64,000 bases of DNA from Uropetala carovei (lineage: Eukaryota; Arthropoda; Insecta; Odonata; Petaluridae). The notes beneath the pieces were generated by a model. It worked only from the letters and a program-made list of their open reading frames with translations, did no database searches and was not told the DNA's origin. The stretch covers positions 2,666,001 through 2,730,000 of the forward strand of contig JAXCHB010000177.1 in the NCBI GenBank assembly GCA_036926305.1. Reading direction: 5' to 3'. Both the position numbers and the translations under genes were made by a program. Shown one piece after another: positions 34,328 to 46,795 of the stretch (position 1 is the stretch's first letter; the number at the start of each line of letters is the position of its first letter).

Positions 34328-35332
34328 CAATGAATATCAGCGTTCACAACAATAATTATAGACATTTGCACTTTTGAATAATTTTTAAACACTTTCAATA
34401 CTCTTTAAATTGAAGTAAACAAAATTTAAATCTGTTGCTATGGTTAATAAATTATCGATGTACAATTAAAATTACCCTTTGTAGCGTACGCATTGCTATC
34501 AATGATTAGAGAATTTTAACCTAGCAACGTAAACAGTGATATCACTTAGCGACGTACTTAACATAAATTCAGACGATGTATCAAAATATCTCTCAAACAA
34601 TCAAGTATATGAAAAAATGCTTCAAACCACAGTTGTAGAACTTTCCTCCTGACATAAATTTACGTAAATTGAGTTCTAAAGGAGATGCATATTTGGAAAA
34701 AGAAATAACGTTATATCATAAAAATGTGGCCAACCGGAAAAACGACTTCCACTCCCGGTTGACAAGTTTCAGCCCCAAAACTTTCGTTTGCTAATAAAAA
34801 TCTTAAGTATAAGCTTTTGTGATAATCTGTTACTAATTAGTTCTTGAGTTAGAGCGCTCAATAAATTCTGTCATATACACACACACGCAAACATCATCAT
34901 CGAGAGAATAATTAAAACGTACTCTCATGGGACCTCTCAAAATGCGTATTTCTGGAATTCGATTTTTGTTTAATGAATACAATACTCTCTCCTATAATAT
35001 TACATATGGGGAAAGTGAAAACGGCGTCCCGCTATTATTTGCGAGAATAAAATAAGCCTTGTAAACAAGGCTGAAAAAGGTGAAGTCTACATAATTATCA
35101 ACAAGTGGCATATCCTGATCATCGATGGTGGATGTGCGGTTAGGGCAAAAAAAAAGTTTTATGCAACCCTTACCACATCAAGGAAATATCAACTGCTGTC
35201 TCTAGGGAAATAGCGGAACTACTAGTACAGTAAAATTACAAACTGCCATTTTGCAGGTATTAAGCGAATTAAATCTACACAAATAAACTTCAATCCGAGA
35301 TGGCCTGGCATTCATCCCGTAAATATAGAATA
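34328..35332. other. intron; reverse fragment of repeat A at 34715-35030
   Basis: The fragment is minus-oriented and ends in the palindrome region (GGAAAGTGAAAA, 35019-35030). The remainder shows nothing recognisable. Confidence 0.5.
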
Positions 35333-36079
35333 CTAGTGAATGTGTGCTTGCAGTCTGCAAGCATTTTCTCTCACCTTAAAGTAAAAATAAAAGTCAAAAA
35401 ATAATTTTCAAATGCATAAGTTTGCATCTCTGCGCCGAATTACGTGTTCTTCTGTTTTGAAAATATTGGGGTAAAAACAACCCCTAAAATGTATAATTAT
35501 AATTTTTTTTAGGTTTTCATCATTCCTTTCGAATACTTCACATTTGTGCAAAATATCATCCATGTAGCATCTCTAGAAGTGCATTTATATAAAATTAATT
35601 GTTTAAAATTTATGAATTTTTAACAGCCACAATAATAATTTTTTCTAAAATTTTCAATGTTAGTTACTACCATAGCATCATTCCCTTCCATGATTAAAAT
35701 TTTCACCTTCCTGCACCTTCAGAAAGTACATAAGCATTAGTCAATTTGTTTAACATTACAAATTTTTTACGGCCGAAGGAATAAAAATTTTCAAATTTCT
35801 ATGATCCTGTTTTCATTATTTGGCATACTGTACGAATAGAAATAATTTCAGCTTTATATACATTTAGAAGTACCTAAATCATGAAATGTTAGTCAAAGTG
35901 TTTATATTTTTTAACAGCCAAGAAAATAAACGTTGAATTTTTCAATTTTTCCTCCGATTATTTTTTTCGATTCAGCCATGTATTAAATTTCAGCTCTCCA
36001 ACTATTGTAGTTTGGGCTGGAAATTTTTATCCTCCTATATCCTTCTATCCTAAGTAATGCCCGTCAGTATATAATGACT
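35333..36079. repeat. repeat B, copy 1
   Basis: It starts CTAGTGAATGTGTGCTTGCA and ends CCCGTCAGTATATAATGACT. A second copy follows directly after the MULE (38870-39515), sharing both ends. Confidence 0.75.
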
Positions 36080-38869
36080 GGTTCTAGGTAAATTCTTCGA
36101 AAATCAATTCTTCGAAAATCAGTTCTTCGAATGAGCAGTTCTTCGAATGACAAATTCTTCAAAAATTGACAAGATTTCGGAAAGATATTAAAATATGTAG
36201 AAAAATCTTAACTTAAACAAAAATTAAGTTATCGATAAACTTTTTCTGATTTGAAAAGTATTTACCTTGTTAACCACTTCCTCGATTATCGTGAAGATAT
36301 TCGGTAAATGAGATGTTGTCAGAGCGATTATGTATCACTATTTTTCTTTCAATAGTTATATAAATAAATATAAATTATTGTGAAGGTTGTTATTTTATTA
36401 AAGTATATTTAAAAGTAAAATTGATTATGCTTCCCTTTTTTGTCGGCTAGAGCATTTATTATTTGGTATTTTGAAAGAATGAAAAAGTCAGGCAAGGGTT
36501 AATTAACTTTGGTAAATATTTCAAATCATTAAAATATTTATTCACAGGACACATTTTATTTATTTTCACACAGAGTAACATGTTATAAAGAATTAGAGAC
36601 AACAAGTTTTGGGTTCACATATGGAAATTATTTTTGTTTCTAATTCATTATAAAAATATAATGTATGCTACCTTTATAACTACACTTTATCGTACCAGAA
36701 GGAAATGCTACATTTTATCGGCTTATCAATATCCAATATTATATGCAACAGCATGCAAATAATCCCAAATGTTTATAGTTTCATCCCAATCAGCAACAAC
36801 TCGCCTCAATCTTTCTGCACTGTCCCGTTATTTTCTCTGCTGATGCGGTGGTTCCTGACCACTGGTGTACTGCCCTAAGCGTAGTTTGTTCAGGCTCTGT
36901 TCCTTCTTGATTCCACAAATGAACTTCCAGATGCTAGGATGACTCCCATCGATTTGTTGCTGGAATCCTCGGTGCCATCCTTCAATACTGTTATTTGTTT
37001 TTGACAGTCCGTTAAGCACGCTTTCATAACAGTTCCACATTTGATGCTTATAGATTGGAGGACGTCGACTCAAATGATGATCCGGATGCCCAATCCACGT
37101 GTCGTCAAAGTAATCAGTAACTGATTGTGCTTCTTCTGGAAAACCGTTGCTGTTGCATAGAGTTTCAAAAGAGTTCACAGCCTCTGCAGTGGGAACAAAA
37201 GTTAGAGCCGGAAGCATACGGAGCTTTAGAGAAAATTCTGCATCATTCTCATATAATTCCTTTAAACCGTTTGTTTAAATTCTATGCAAAATGCACTGGC
37301 AAAAATGGAAGAAGCATCCACGGTGATTAGCAAGAGGAAATACACTCTTCACTGCATTAATCATTGACATTTCAAAGTCAGTCAAAAAAGAGAGAGGGTC
37401 AGAAGCTGGCTCGAATTCCTTAACTTTTCTCAGAAGACGGGTATATGTTTCTTCCTTCTTGTCTGGTAAAAGAGTATACACCAAAGGAATGGAGTTGTGA
37501 GCTTCTAACCCATGGATGATATAAAGCTGCTGAAATAGAGGCGGTACAGTCTTAAAGGTTCCATCAGAATACCAATTTCTGGAACGACTAAGAAATTAAA
37601 AATTTTTCCTAGTGGAAAATATAAAAATGCAGTCGTCTAGAGGTCCAGAATCATATAGAAGAAACTTTCCTCCTTCAGTCCGCTAGTACTCTTCTTGAAG
37701 CGCAATATCGCGACGGGAAATTAGAATAGCTGGTCCAGCATCTTTTTTACGAACATTTCTGATAGTACGTTTAATGTTCGGTACAGAGGATAGTTTCGCA
37801 GCAGCAGCTTGACTGATTCCAACTGACAAGGAAGACACTACGTAGGTTGGTGTTTCGTGGGTGTTTTTTGCCCTTTCACGGATGGCTGCCATAACTCTGT
37901 CTGCGTCTACGTGGCTAGCATCCCCTAAATGGTTATGTTCGCACCTCTTATTCAAAATAGTTTGAGCTTTCGTTATAACTCTCACTCCACACTTGGTAGT
38001 TTGAAATCTTTCACATTTCCAATAAATTTTTTCTCCAACTTGCTTGTCTTTGTAAAACAAATGTCCATCAAGCAGCAGTTTACGTTTTCATTTCTCACTC
38101 ATAACAAAATTCAACGCCATAGCGATACCTTTCCACCCAAAACTTATTTTCAAACTGAAGTGAATGTACAAGGCTTTAATAAAAGTTTAGTTCGTATCTT
38201 TACATTGTAATCAATTAAATGTAAATTTTAAAATTGTATCACAATTTGATTTCCAATATGTAATAGAATTATGTGGAAATTTCAATTGTGATACAATACA
38301 ATTCTTTAATTAAACTCGGGAACCTTCGCCTTCACAGTAAGTTGATTTTTTTAATTATAATTTTTATTAATTTTAATTAATAAAAGATTTCATTTTGCTT
38401 CATATTTAAACCGTCTTATTAAATGAGTAATAAGCATGATCCCGTTAAATGTTATTATAATAAAACTTAAATAAAAACTATTATCTAGTAAAAATACAAG
38501 ACTGGTAAAAATAAAATCACGAGAAATTGAAAACGTGAAGCTTACATACGAAAATTGTAGTGAAAAGTAGTGTAAAAGTATTTATATACGATCTCATTTG
38601 CCGAATATCTTCACGATAATCGATGAAGCGGTTAATAAGGTAAATACTTTTCAAATCAGAAAGAGTTTATCTATAACTTAATTTTTGTTTAAGTTAAGAT
38701 TTTTCTATATATTTTAATATCTTTACGAAATCTTGTCAATTTTCGAAGAATTTGTCATTCGAAGAACTGCTCGTTCGAAGAACTGATTTTTGAAGAATTG
38801 ATTTTCGAAGAATTGATTTTTGAAGAATTGATTTCGAAGAATTGATTTTCGAAGAATTTGTCTGCTCCC
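36080..38869 (-). mobile_element. Mutator-like element (MULE) with long inverted repeats and 9-bp target duplication
   Basis: The identical 9-bp ATAATGACT flanks it at 36071-36079 and 38870-38878. Terminal inverted repeats of about 220 bp carry multiple TTCTTCGAAAAT words near the tips and share GAAGATATTCGGTAAATGAG-type sequence at their inner ends. The minus strand encodes a FLYWCH-MULE transposase. Long inverted repeats and a 9-bp duplication are the MULE signature. Confidence 0.92.
36828..38100 (-). pseudogene. MULE transposase with FLYWCH zinc finger
   Basis: On the minus strand an in-frame TGA lies just before KRKLLLDGHLFYKDKQVG, then the FLYWCH finger (YWKCERFQTTKCGVRVITK ... CEHNHLGD, 38030-37920). 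After a frameshifted stretch the block 37484-37275 holds DPLSFLTDFEMSMINAV with the second catalytic Asp and the CFFHFCQ (CxxH) motif. Block 37217-36828 holds DYFDDTWIG, MWNCYE and KTNNSIEGWHRGF, with the catalytic Glu. FLYWCH-MULE proteins are common in arthropods. One stop and two frameshifts inactivate it. Confidence 0.88.
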
Positions 38870-39515
38870 ATAATGACTAGTGAATGTGCGCTTGCATTCT
38901 GCAAGCATTCTATGTCACCTTATTATTAAGAGTAAGAGCCAACAAATAAATTTTAAACGCAAAATGCCCTGCACTAATTTCAATGCTTTTCTTATGGGAA
39001 ATAATCTCACATTTAAGGCTGGAGTCAAACCGATGACACCTGCGCAGGAGTTCTCAAATAATATGGAGATATCCTCATGACATCTACAAACCCTGAAGAT
39101 ATCATCTATTTATTCCTCTTAGTTTCGTCTATATGATGGAATTAATTTTTTCCATGCTTTCTTAAGGGAGATATACAGGATCGTCTGGAGTTGAACCCAG
39201 GACACTTGTGGTTGAAGTGATAACGGTTTCCAGTATATCTCGTTGATGTCAAACAACCATCGAAGTTTCAATTCTCTATCTTATCGGAAAGTGCCCGAAA
39301 TTAATTTTCAAAAATACCTCAATGCTTTTCTTATGGGAAAAAACGCATATTCCGGAATTTCTGGAGTATAACCCATGGCACTTAGGTATGAGATCTCAAT
39401 TTTTCTGGCGGTTTCTCCATGCCATCTACAATTTCTGAAAATTTCAGCTCTCCAACTATTGTAGTTTGGGCTGGACATTTGTACCCTCCTAAGTAAGGCC
39501 CGTCAATATATAATA
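38870..39515. repeat. repeat B, copy 2
   Basis: It starts CTAGTGAATGTGCGCTTGCA (38877) and ends with CCAACTATTGTAGTTTGGGC ... CCCGTCAATATATAATAGAC, parallel to copy 1. It contains the phrase GGAGTTGAACCCAGGACACT and relatives. Confidence 0.75.
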
Positions 39516-40020
39516 GACTAGCAGAAGTGCCTGTTGAATTTCAACAGAATAGTGAATCGAAAACTTGGACATTGTAACATGTAAACGTCGCAAGAAAAAC
39601 GTAGTACATAGTTTTAACCATCGAATAAAGCAAAAATGAAGAAAACCGTTTCGCAATTATCTTTTATGACGAATGAAAGATGAAAATCTTGCACTCTGAA
39701 AAATCGAAAATTACATGTAAACTTAAGGGAAAATAATTATTGAATTAAGCTCTCCATCCTCCCAGTTGTTTTAATCGTAATATAGCCTATGGTTCCCGTA
39801 GGTTAAAATTATATATCTATGCGAAGTTTCGTGACGATAACGAAAACTGTACTAATTGTAAGTAAAACCAGCAAGAACATAATCAACAGAAAGTGGATGA
39901 ACAAAGGAACAAACCAAATTAATTAATATAACAAAAGACAAAAAAGGAAATGGAGGACGTTTAAGAATCACAGGGTGAATATTATCCTCCGACTATTAGC
40001 TCGATTTTCTCATCCATGAG
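39516..40020. other. intron, nothing recognised
   Basis: AT-rich sequence; the palindrome CTGTTGAATTTCAACAG at 39530-39546 recurs from 29692 with small changes. Confidence 0.5.
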
Positions 40021-40167
40021 TAGGGATACGAGAAAAGTATCGGTACTTTACTCATATTGATAATTTTCTTTCGATACCATGTACTTTTGTACTCGATACT
40101 TTTCTTTCGATACTCTACTCATATGAGTACATTTTTCTCAGTATCGAATCAAATGAGTACATGCAGT

Positions 40168-41146
40168 CAGGGCCGCCCCTAGGAGGTGCGGGGCCCGGAG
40201 CGATCAGCATTTGCGGGGCCCCGTAACAATCTAAAATTATCAAGGTATAATTCGCGCACTAAAAAATAATTGTAAAAGTATTTAATATTTTTAGAGATGT
40301 ATATTCCCGTATTATAGATATTATTATATTAGATATGTATATTCCTGTATTATAGATATTATTATATTAGATATGTATATTCCCGCATTATAGACGTAGA
40401 ATACTCAATACTCAAGATATCAAAAGAAAAACATTAAATTCAGCAATGATATTTTGGTATTTATGTCAGATAAGAAGATCGCAATATTTTACTTGCCTAC
40501 GATGTCAACGCTAAAAGTTTTCAAATGCGACTGACTGATAGCATCAGTAATTACGCCACATTTTGTATGTGGCAATGTATGAAATTTATCCTACGCGACA
40601 ATGTATTAAAACAACAGAATACATTGTAATATGAACCAATGCATGACGGCTGACATGGAGTGAGGGCGATATTTGTAAGAGCGCTTAGTGATTCGCTCAA
40701 TTTTCAAGTGTGATTATTTGGGAAAATTCAAGGCAAGCGGAACAAATTGTACGAATGCGAAACGTTTTCCGGGACTCCTCACCATGCAGGACAAACTATC
40801 GAAATCCGGGACTGTCCCACCTAATCCGGGAAGATTGGCTAGCTTAAGATAACTCCGTTCTTCAGGAAAGTACTCCTTATGTTTACATAGGTTGCTTATT
40901 TTGTGCAATAAACTGTAATAAATAGGTGTCTTCAGGCATTATACGTTTCATTCCTGTGTTTCATACAAGATACAGTAGTATATGCTTGGTTGTGAATATC
41001 GTTCATATAATTATTTTATTTGATTCTGCATATTTCATTTTATCTCTTATTTAATACACGTATTTTTTGTTTGTGACCTGTGCGAACCGCCAAAGCGCAG
41101 GGCCCGGGGCAGAGGCCCTGCTTGCCCGGGTCAAAGGGCGCCACTG
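40168..41146. mobile_element. hAT-type non-autonomous element with exact 8-bp duplication
   Basis: The ends are CAGGGCCGCCCCTAGG (40168) and, in reverse, CAGTGGCGCCCTTTGA (41146). The flanking CATGCAGT is identical at 40160-40167 and 41147-41154. Three near-identical AT-rich units (TTATAGATATTATTATATTAG) lie at 40310-40400. No transposase ORF was seen. Confidence 0.88.
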
Positions 41147-41879
41147 CATGCAGTAATAAAATGTAACCACAGTAAATACTGATCAGCCCCGTGAAACTTG
41201 CCCAGCAAAAGTGAGGCACAATATGAGGGAAGTAAAATTGTCCACGGCGCACACTGGGATCAAATACCAGTAAACGTGGACAAAACCTAAATCCAGTCCT
41301 CAGTGCTGTAGTTCAAGTTCCAACAGACGGTTATGAAGAAATTTATTCTGTACAGACATTTCCGCGATGTTTTAGCAAAGGTGCAATGAGCGTGTATTGC
41401 TGGTTGCCGTCTCACTGTAGTAAGAAAAATTTTGATATGCAAGGGTTGTTGAAATTGCTCACTGCAATCAATATTTTTCCACCACAGTGCACGTAATGGG
41501 TTTTCTAAACCTAAAATTAACTAAAATTGTCAAAATAATAAGAGTGGTTCACATTGTATAGATTCTTTAATAATGGCAGCTTAATAATTAAACTAAACTG
41601 CTAATCTATTCAAAAAGGTGCCAGAACAATGTTCAACTTCCGGCTGCGATTCAGAGAAACTCTGGTGATTAATGCTAATAATGTATACATTTTATCACTA
41701 ACTAGGCGAATGAGCCCGTTTAAAACGGCCTTTGAAAACAAACAATATAAATATAAAACCAACAAACAAATGATAAAATTATAATATCTGAATAAGATTG
41801 GGAAGGGTTGCAAATGAAAACAAAGGAATACTTTTAAAAAATTAAGAGGAAAACAGTCTTATACCTCAATAATATTATT
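41147..41879. other. no gene seen
   Basis: AT-rich interior of the composite element; short ORFs here lack recognisable motifs. Confidence 0.4.
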
Positions 41880-42044
41880 TTAGCTATTCAGTAGCTCTCT
41901 TATAGCGACGTTCCTTGTAAATACTCTTTCGTTTAACAGAAATTGCCCTTGATTATCTTTATCCTTAACCCAAAATTTCAAATTATGTGTGTCACGTGTT
42001 CTAGTTATGGCTACATACAGCTGTCCATGTGAGAAGCAATATTT
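41880..42044 (-). pseudogene. PIF1-type helicase C-terminal remnant (Helitron-like)
   Basis: On the minus strand an uninterrupted 54-codon stretch begins KYCFSHGQLYVAITRTRDTH, helicase motif VI of PIF1/Helitron helicases (usually HGQLYVALSRVR), and runs to a TAA at 41882-41880. The upstream helicase motifs are missing. It is too short to be a gene by itself. It is not contiguous with the Helitron Rep pieces at 26866-29130 and has the opposite strand. Confidence 0.75.
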
Positions 42045-42581
42045 AGTAAGTAATCACAATCAATCGTTCAATTCCACTAAACAGCAATTAAGAACAATCT
42101 CAATAGATATCTCAATACACACTGATACACACGCAATCAGCACACATACCTTATTTATTTAGATAACAATGTAATCGTTGTTTGGTTGGTTACCCTATAA
42201 TTGGATTGACGCGAATTAAAATTAAACAGCACGAAAAAAATTATTTTCATAATATCTGTTATATTCAGATAACGCGAAGGCACAGCACAAGCAGCTTCCT
42301 TTAATATGCAGAAAGACTTCAATAAGACAACGAAGGAACGTTAAAACATCGTCGAATTATTTCAAACATTAGCATGTTTTAAAAGACGTAATTTACTGCA
42401 TTTATCCATCTGCTACTTATGTATTAACGGGGAGCCCAACTTAATACGTAAGTACCAAATGATTTCTACCAAGATATCTGTAGTCTACAAAGGAATTATA
42501 TCTCGCTTGACTGTTGAGCTGTAAATAGAGAGGATATTGGTGAACCTTTGACTCGCTTTCTTTTTATTTTAGTTGTCGTCT

Positions 42582-42743
42582 ATGGGCACTACTGCGGCCT
42601 TCGCCTCGCTGGATCCAAACTTTCCCTCCCCGTTGTCCGGTGATCGGGTTTGTAAATCTTGCGACAGGCCGATCAGTCAAAACGCTTTTGATAGCATTTT
42701 AGAAGAAATTGCTAAATATTGGCCACCAGAAATTAAAATGTGA
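42582..42743 (+). CDS. small 53-aa ORF with a CxxC motif inside the TTAA element
   Basis: It begins MGTTAAFASLDPNFP, contains VCKSCDRPI (a single CxxC) and ends in AFDSILEEIAKYWPPEIKM before TGA. A polypyrimidine stretch and TTTTAG (42562-42572) directly precede it, so it could be a last exon. The 104-bp duplication downstream re-encodes the C-terminal module as AFDTILEEITKYWPPEIKM with its own TGA (42845-42847), keeping frame. I do not recognise the family; a remnant of an element-encoded protein is the likeliest reading. Confidence 0.45.
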   Translation: MGTTAAFASLDPNFPSPLSGDRVCKSCDRPISQNAFDSILEEIAKYWPPEIKM

Positions 42744-42878
42744 TTGTTTTTTCTATTTTTACCTATAACAAAGCGATCAATCGATATGCTTTTGATACCA
42801 TTTTAGAAGAAATTACTAAATATTGGCCACCAGAAATTAAAATGTGATTGTTTTTTTATTGTTATCTATAACAAATCA
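42671..42878 (+). repeat. 104-bp tandem duplication, two copies
   Basis: Copies start at 42671 and 42775. Both contain TTAGAAGAAATT and TATTGGCCACCAGAAATTAA followed by a TGA and a T-rich tail. Confidence 0.9.
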
Positions 42879-43354
42879 TTTAAATGTTAATTGGTTTCTT
42901 TTAATGTTCTTAAAAATTAGAACATGATTTAAATGGTATTTGTTTCATATATATATTTTTAAGTTGGGCTCCCCGTTAATATGTACTTAAGTACTATCCA
43001 TCCAATTTACGTAAATGAATATAGGTGCGACCGCAATTAGTTATAGAAAGTGGCAGGAGGGGCAGTACTAATTGTACTGGCAAGTGCTGCCATCTACCAG
43101 CCAGTTTGCATAACTAACTGATGTGACCGTCCGGCCACACCGACAAAGACATCAAGCGTTTTCTTATAGGAGATTAGACATCCCTAATTAACATGAAAGG
43201 TGTTACCATGGAAGGAATGGGAGGAGTAGATTTTATTGTACTTTGATTAATGTGCGTTTCTCTATGTTCAATAAATCTAATATTTTTAATTGTTTTGATT
43301 CGATACCTACTCATATGAATACTTTCATTTCGATATCGTATCCCTATCCACGAG

Positions 43355-44120
43355 TTCAGTCACGAGGAAATTGTTTATATCAACAATACTTTGGAAACAA
43401 TGAAATGATTTCTCCAATGACAATTTGTGAAAAATCTACATCTATTTATTTAAGTTACTTACGTAGGTTTAAAAACAATTTGCTTTGGAGAACTCGACGC
43501 CACACGAAAATATCATTAAAAACTATTTATTAGTAATATTTCAATTAAAATCAGTATATATTTGAGTGTTATGTAAACAAAGCAAAATCAGACAGAAATT
43601 GAAAAATGATATTTCGTTCAATTTTCCCCGTATAAATGCATAGGACTCTGAACTTCGGTGACAGTAGGAGTTGTTATGGTAGCTTATAATTGGTATTGTC
43701 ATAAAACTTATAAAATCACGTCTTTTTCTGATTCTAAACATACATATATACGCCACACATACACAAACATATACATACATACAAATACATACATATGTAT
43801 ATACATATCTGCAGAGCCCTAGTGATGGCAGGGCAACCGGGGCAGGTGCCCAGCACGCAGCTTCGTAAGGAGGCGCCAAATGGAAGTCTTATTATACACT
43901 TGACAAAATGTGGTTACTGTTTCGATCTCTTTGCAACGGCCAACCTGAGGTTGAGCTGAAGGACCATGACTGTATCAAGTCATAGGTTAATGTGTGCAAA
44001 ATTAATAGGCTGCTTCTACTCTTTATGCACAGAATTTAATTTATTTTATTTATCCTCGTCCCCAAAAATGTGTACGCCCTATCGCAATACATTAATCGTG
44101 CAGAATTTTCATCCATGTTG
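43355..44120. other. intron; ACATA microsatellite and a CAGGGCAACCGGGGC fragment
   Basis: A degenerate (ACATA)n tract lies at 43736-43808. The G-rich words at 43829-43880 resemble an isolated hAT MITE end with no partner. Confidence 0.5.
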
Positions 44121-45735
44121 TCAATAAAAAATCGGTACAACATACATTGTACAAACTGTCTCATATAATAATGCGTCGTTTAGTTATCTTTAGAAAATGA
44201 AAATCGTATGAGCCTGTTATTAGAAAATCCAGTTTTTGTTCAAGTTGCCCAAGAATAAACTATCCTTGTATTCATTCATTGAGAAAAATGAAATATGCAG
44301 TAATATTGCAGACGTATACTCAAGTAACTGTACGAAATTTGATCAAAATTGTTAGAGCCGTTTTTGAGAAAATCGAATTGTTGTTAAAAATGCGTAGAAT
44401 AAACTACTCTTAATTAATGAGCAATGTCAACCATTTCTACGTATACTCTGCTCAGTATGATGAAATGCCTAAGTACGGATTTCATTCATTTTTGCTTTAC
44501 CGTCTAGGCTCCAGAGCCAGTAATAGACAGACAGACAAACAGACGGCATTGCAAAAACCAGTTTTTCCGATTCAGCGACACCTAAAACGTATATTTCCAT
44601 AAAAATCTCGAGGTCGAATTTTTTTGCGATAACAATACTTTCTCGATACTTCATATGAGAAAGTAAAAAGTAATTATTGAGGACGTATTTATTGATTTTA
44701 TTGCTATCAGATCGAAAACAATATACATTGTACAAACTTTCTCATATATTAATGCGTCGCTTAGTTATCTATTGAAAAATATGAACTATGTAGAATCATT
44801 ATAAACATCACCTTATATAACTATACGAAATTTGATGAAAAATCGTATGAGCTGTTTTTTTTTTAGAAAATCCAATTGTTATTAAAGTTGCCCAAGAAAA
44901 AACTAGCTTGATATTAATTTTTTGAGAAATATGAACAATGTAAAAACGGCTCTAATGATTTTGATCGAATTACGTACAGTTACTTGAGTTTACGTCTTCA
45001 ATAATACTGAATAGTTCATATTTCTCAAAAAATGAATATTAGGCTAGATTATTCTAGACAACTTTAACAATAATTAGATTTTCTCTAAACCGACTAGAGC
45101 GATTTTGATCAAATTTCATACCGTTACCTGAGTGTACATCTGCAATAATTCTACATATTTCATATTCCTCAATGAATGAATATAAGACTAGTTTATTCTT
45201 GGTCAACTTTAACAAAAATTGGATTTTCTAAAAACCGGCAGATACGATTTTCATGTTTTAAACATAACTAAACGATGCATTAATATATGGGAAAGTTTGT
45301 ACAATGTATGTTGTACCTATTTTTTGAAAATCCAATTGTTATTGAAGATGCCCAAGAATAAAATAGTCTTATATCCATTTTTTTTTTGAAAAATATGAAA
45401 TCTGTGGTGTTAATGAAGACGCAAACTTAAATAACTGTACGAATTTTGATCAAAATCGTTAGAGCCGTTTTTGATATATAAAATCAAATGTTTAAAATGC
45501 GTAGAATAAACTTCCCTTAATTATTGAGCAATGCCAGCCATTTCTTCATAACCTCTTCTCTGTATGGCAAAATACCTCATTTCGAGATTTCATTCATTTT
45601 CGCTCTACCGTTTAAGCTCTAGATCCAATAACATACAGACAGACACGGCAATGCAAAAACCACTTTTTACTTCCTCATACGAAGTATCGTGAAAGTATTG
45701 TTATCGCAAAAAAATTCGACCTCGAGATTTTGACA
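44121..45735. repeat. cluster of repeat C copies in both orientations
   Basis: Units about 0.5 kb long contain AATCGGTACAACATACATTG, GCCCAAGAATAAACTA, TGATCAAAATTGTTAGAGCC, a (CAGA)n tract and a terminal CAATACTTTCTCGATACTTC. Direct copies start near 44125, 44700 and 45340 (partial); inverted copies occupy about 44930-45310. The tip resembles the terminal palindrome of repeat A. Confidence 0.8.
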
Positions 45736-46027
45736 CCCCCCGCTTAGCAGGGGGGATGCATTCCTGAAGTCTCCGCGTTAAGCGAAAATACGCGTTCGCC
45801 GGGGGAACCGAGGGAAATAACTTCCCAAATAGCATTTTTGGACCCACATTCAATGTAAAACATATTTCTAACGGACTTTTAGAACATAATTTATTAAACA
45901 AACTATGAGATTACCTCGTAAACAGTAAGACAAAAAAGCTTTTTAGTGGTAAACGTACATAATTTCAAAATATTTCTCAAAACACCTACGAAGTTTTATT
46001 TTAAAAATCTGATGTGGCCAACACATG
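45736..46027. other. short element fragment with C/G hairpin
   Basis: CCCCCCGCTTAGCAGGGGGG (45726-45745) forms a perfect 6-bp G/C stem, followed by GTTAAGCGAAAATACGCGTT. It looks like a MITE end, unassigned. Confidence 0.4.
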
Positions 46028-46764
46028 ACTTTCTCCATATTTGGAGTATAGATATTTAAATTATTATGAATAGCATTATAAGGCTAAATTATTATTTCGT
46101 ATCGTAAAGGAATAGTCGTCCTTATAGCCGTAAATTATATTTTGAATATGTTGACAGAATTCACCGCTACATGGTGGTGGCACGGTTTACTGGAAATTAC
46201 GAAAAAGTGAAATATCACCGAAATAGATTGTTCTACGAAAATTTGTTTCAAACAAAACTTGGAAGAAATATTATTCTCTACAACTTTGGTCCCCACGAAG
46301 ATTACCAATAACGATGCTTTTTAGCAGATATTTGATGGAAACCGAAAAAACCGATTATTTATAAATAATTCCTAAACAATAACTGCTATGGAAAATTGTT
46401 TCCAATGAAAGTTGTAGGAAATTACATTCTCTATAATATTTGTGTCAAATTGTATATAAAATAATGATATTTTAACGGAGATATTTTGCCAAAACCGAAT
46501 CGGGTTTCGAATAAATCTCGACTTCTGGCTAACCGTTATTGTCCAAAAACTAATCAGTTCTTTGTGCTCATGCTAAAGTTTTATATATGAAATTTGGTAT
46601 TAATATGACAAGTACTTTTTGAGTTAGAGCGCCCACAATCAAATACATCCATATACACACATGCACATACATCATCACAAACTCCTATCACAGGCCTATA
46701 AGTGTTATATATGAAGTTTGGTAACGATATGGCAAGTACTTTTTGAGTTAGAGCACCCACAATT

Positions 46765-46795
<31 letters not shown>

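Larger units (their letters stand above)
42428..42975. mobile_element. TTAA-flanked inverted-repeat element (piggyBac-like MITE candidate)
   Basis: The inverted ends CGGGGAGCCCAACTTAA (42428-42444 and reverse of 42959-42975) are perfect over 17 bp. TTAA flanks both sides (42424-42427 and 42976-42979), the piggyBac target. The interior has a 53-codon ORF and a 104-bp tandem duplication. Confidence 0.75.
40021..43346. mobile_element. composite hAT-like element carrying nested insertions
   Basis: The ends are TAGGGATACGAGA (40021) and, in reverse, TAGGGATACGATA (43346). Flanking 8 bases TCCATGAG (40013-40020) and TCCACGAG (43347-43354) differ at one position. Subterminal sequence on both sides repeats the palindrome TACTCATATGAGTAC. 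Inside are a hAT MITE (40168-41146), a helicase C-terminal remnant (41880-42044) and a TTAA-flanked element (42428-42975). No hAT transposase remains. Confidence 0.6.

Noticed and set aside
43736..43879. Minus-strand ORF with Tyr/Val/Cys-rich stretch
   Set aside because: It is the translation of the ACATA microsatellite.
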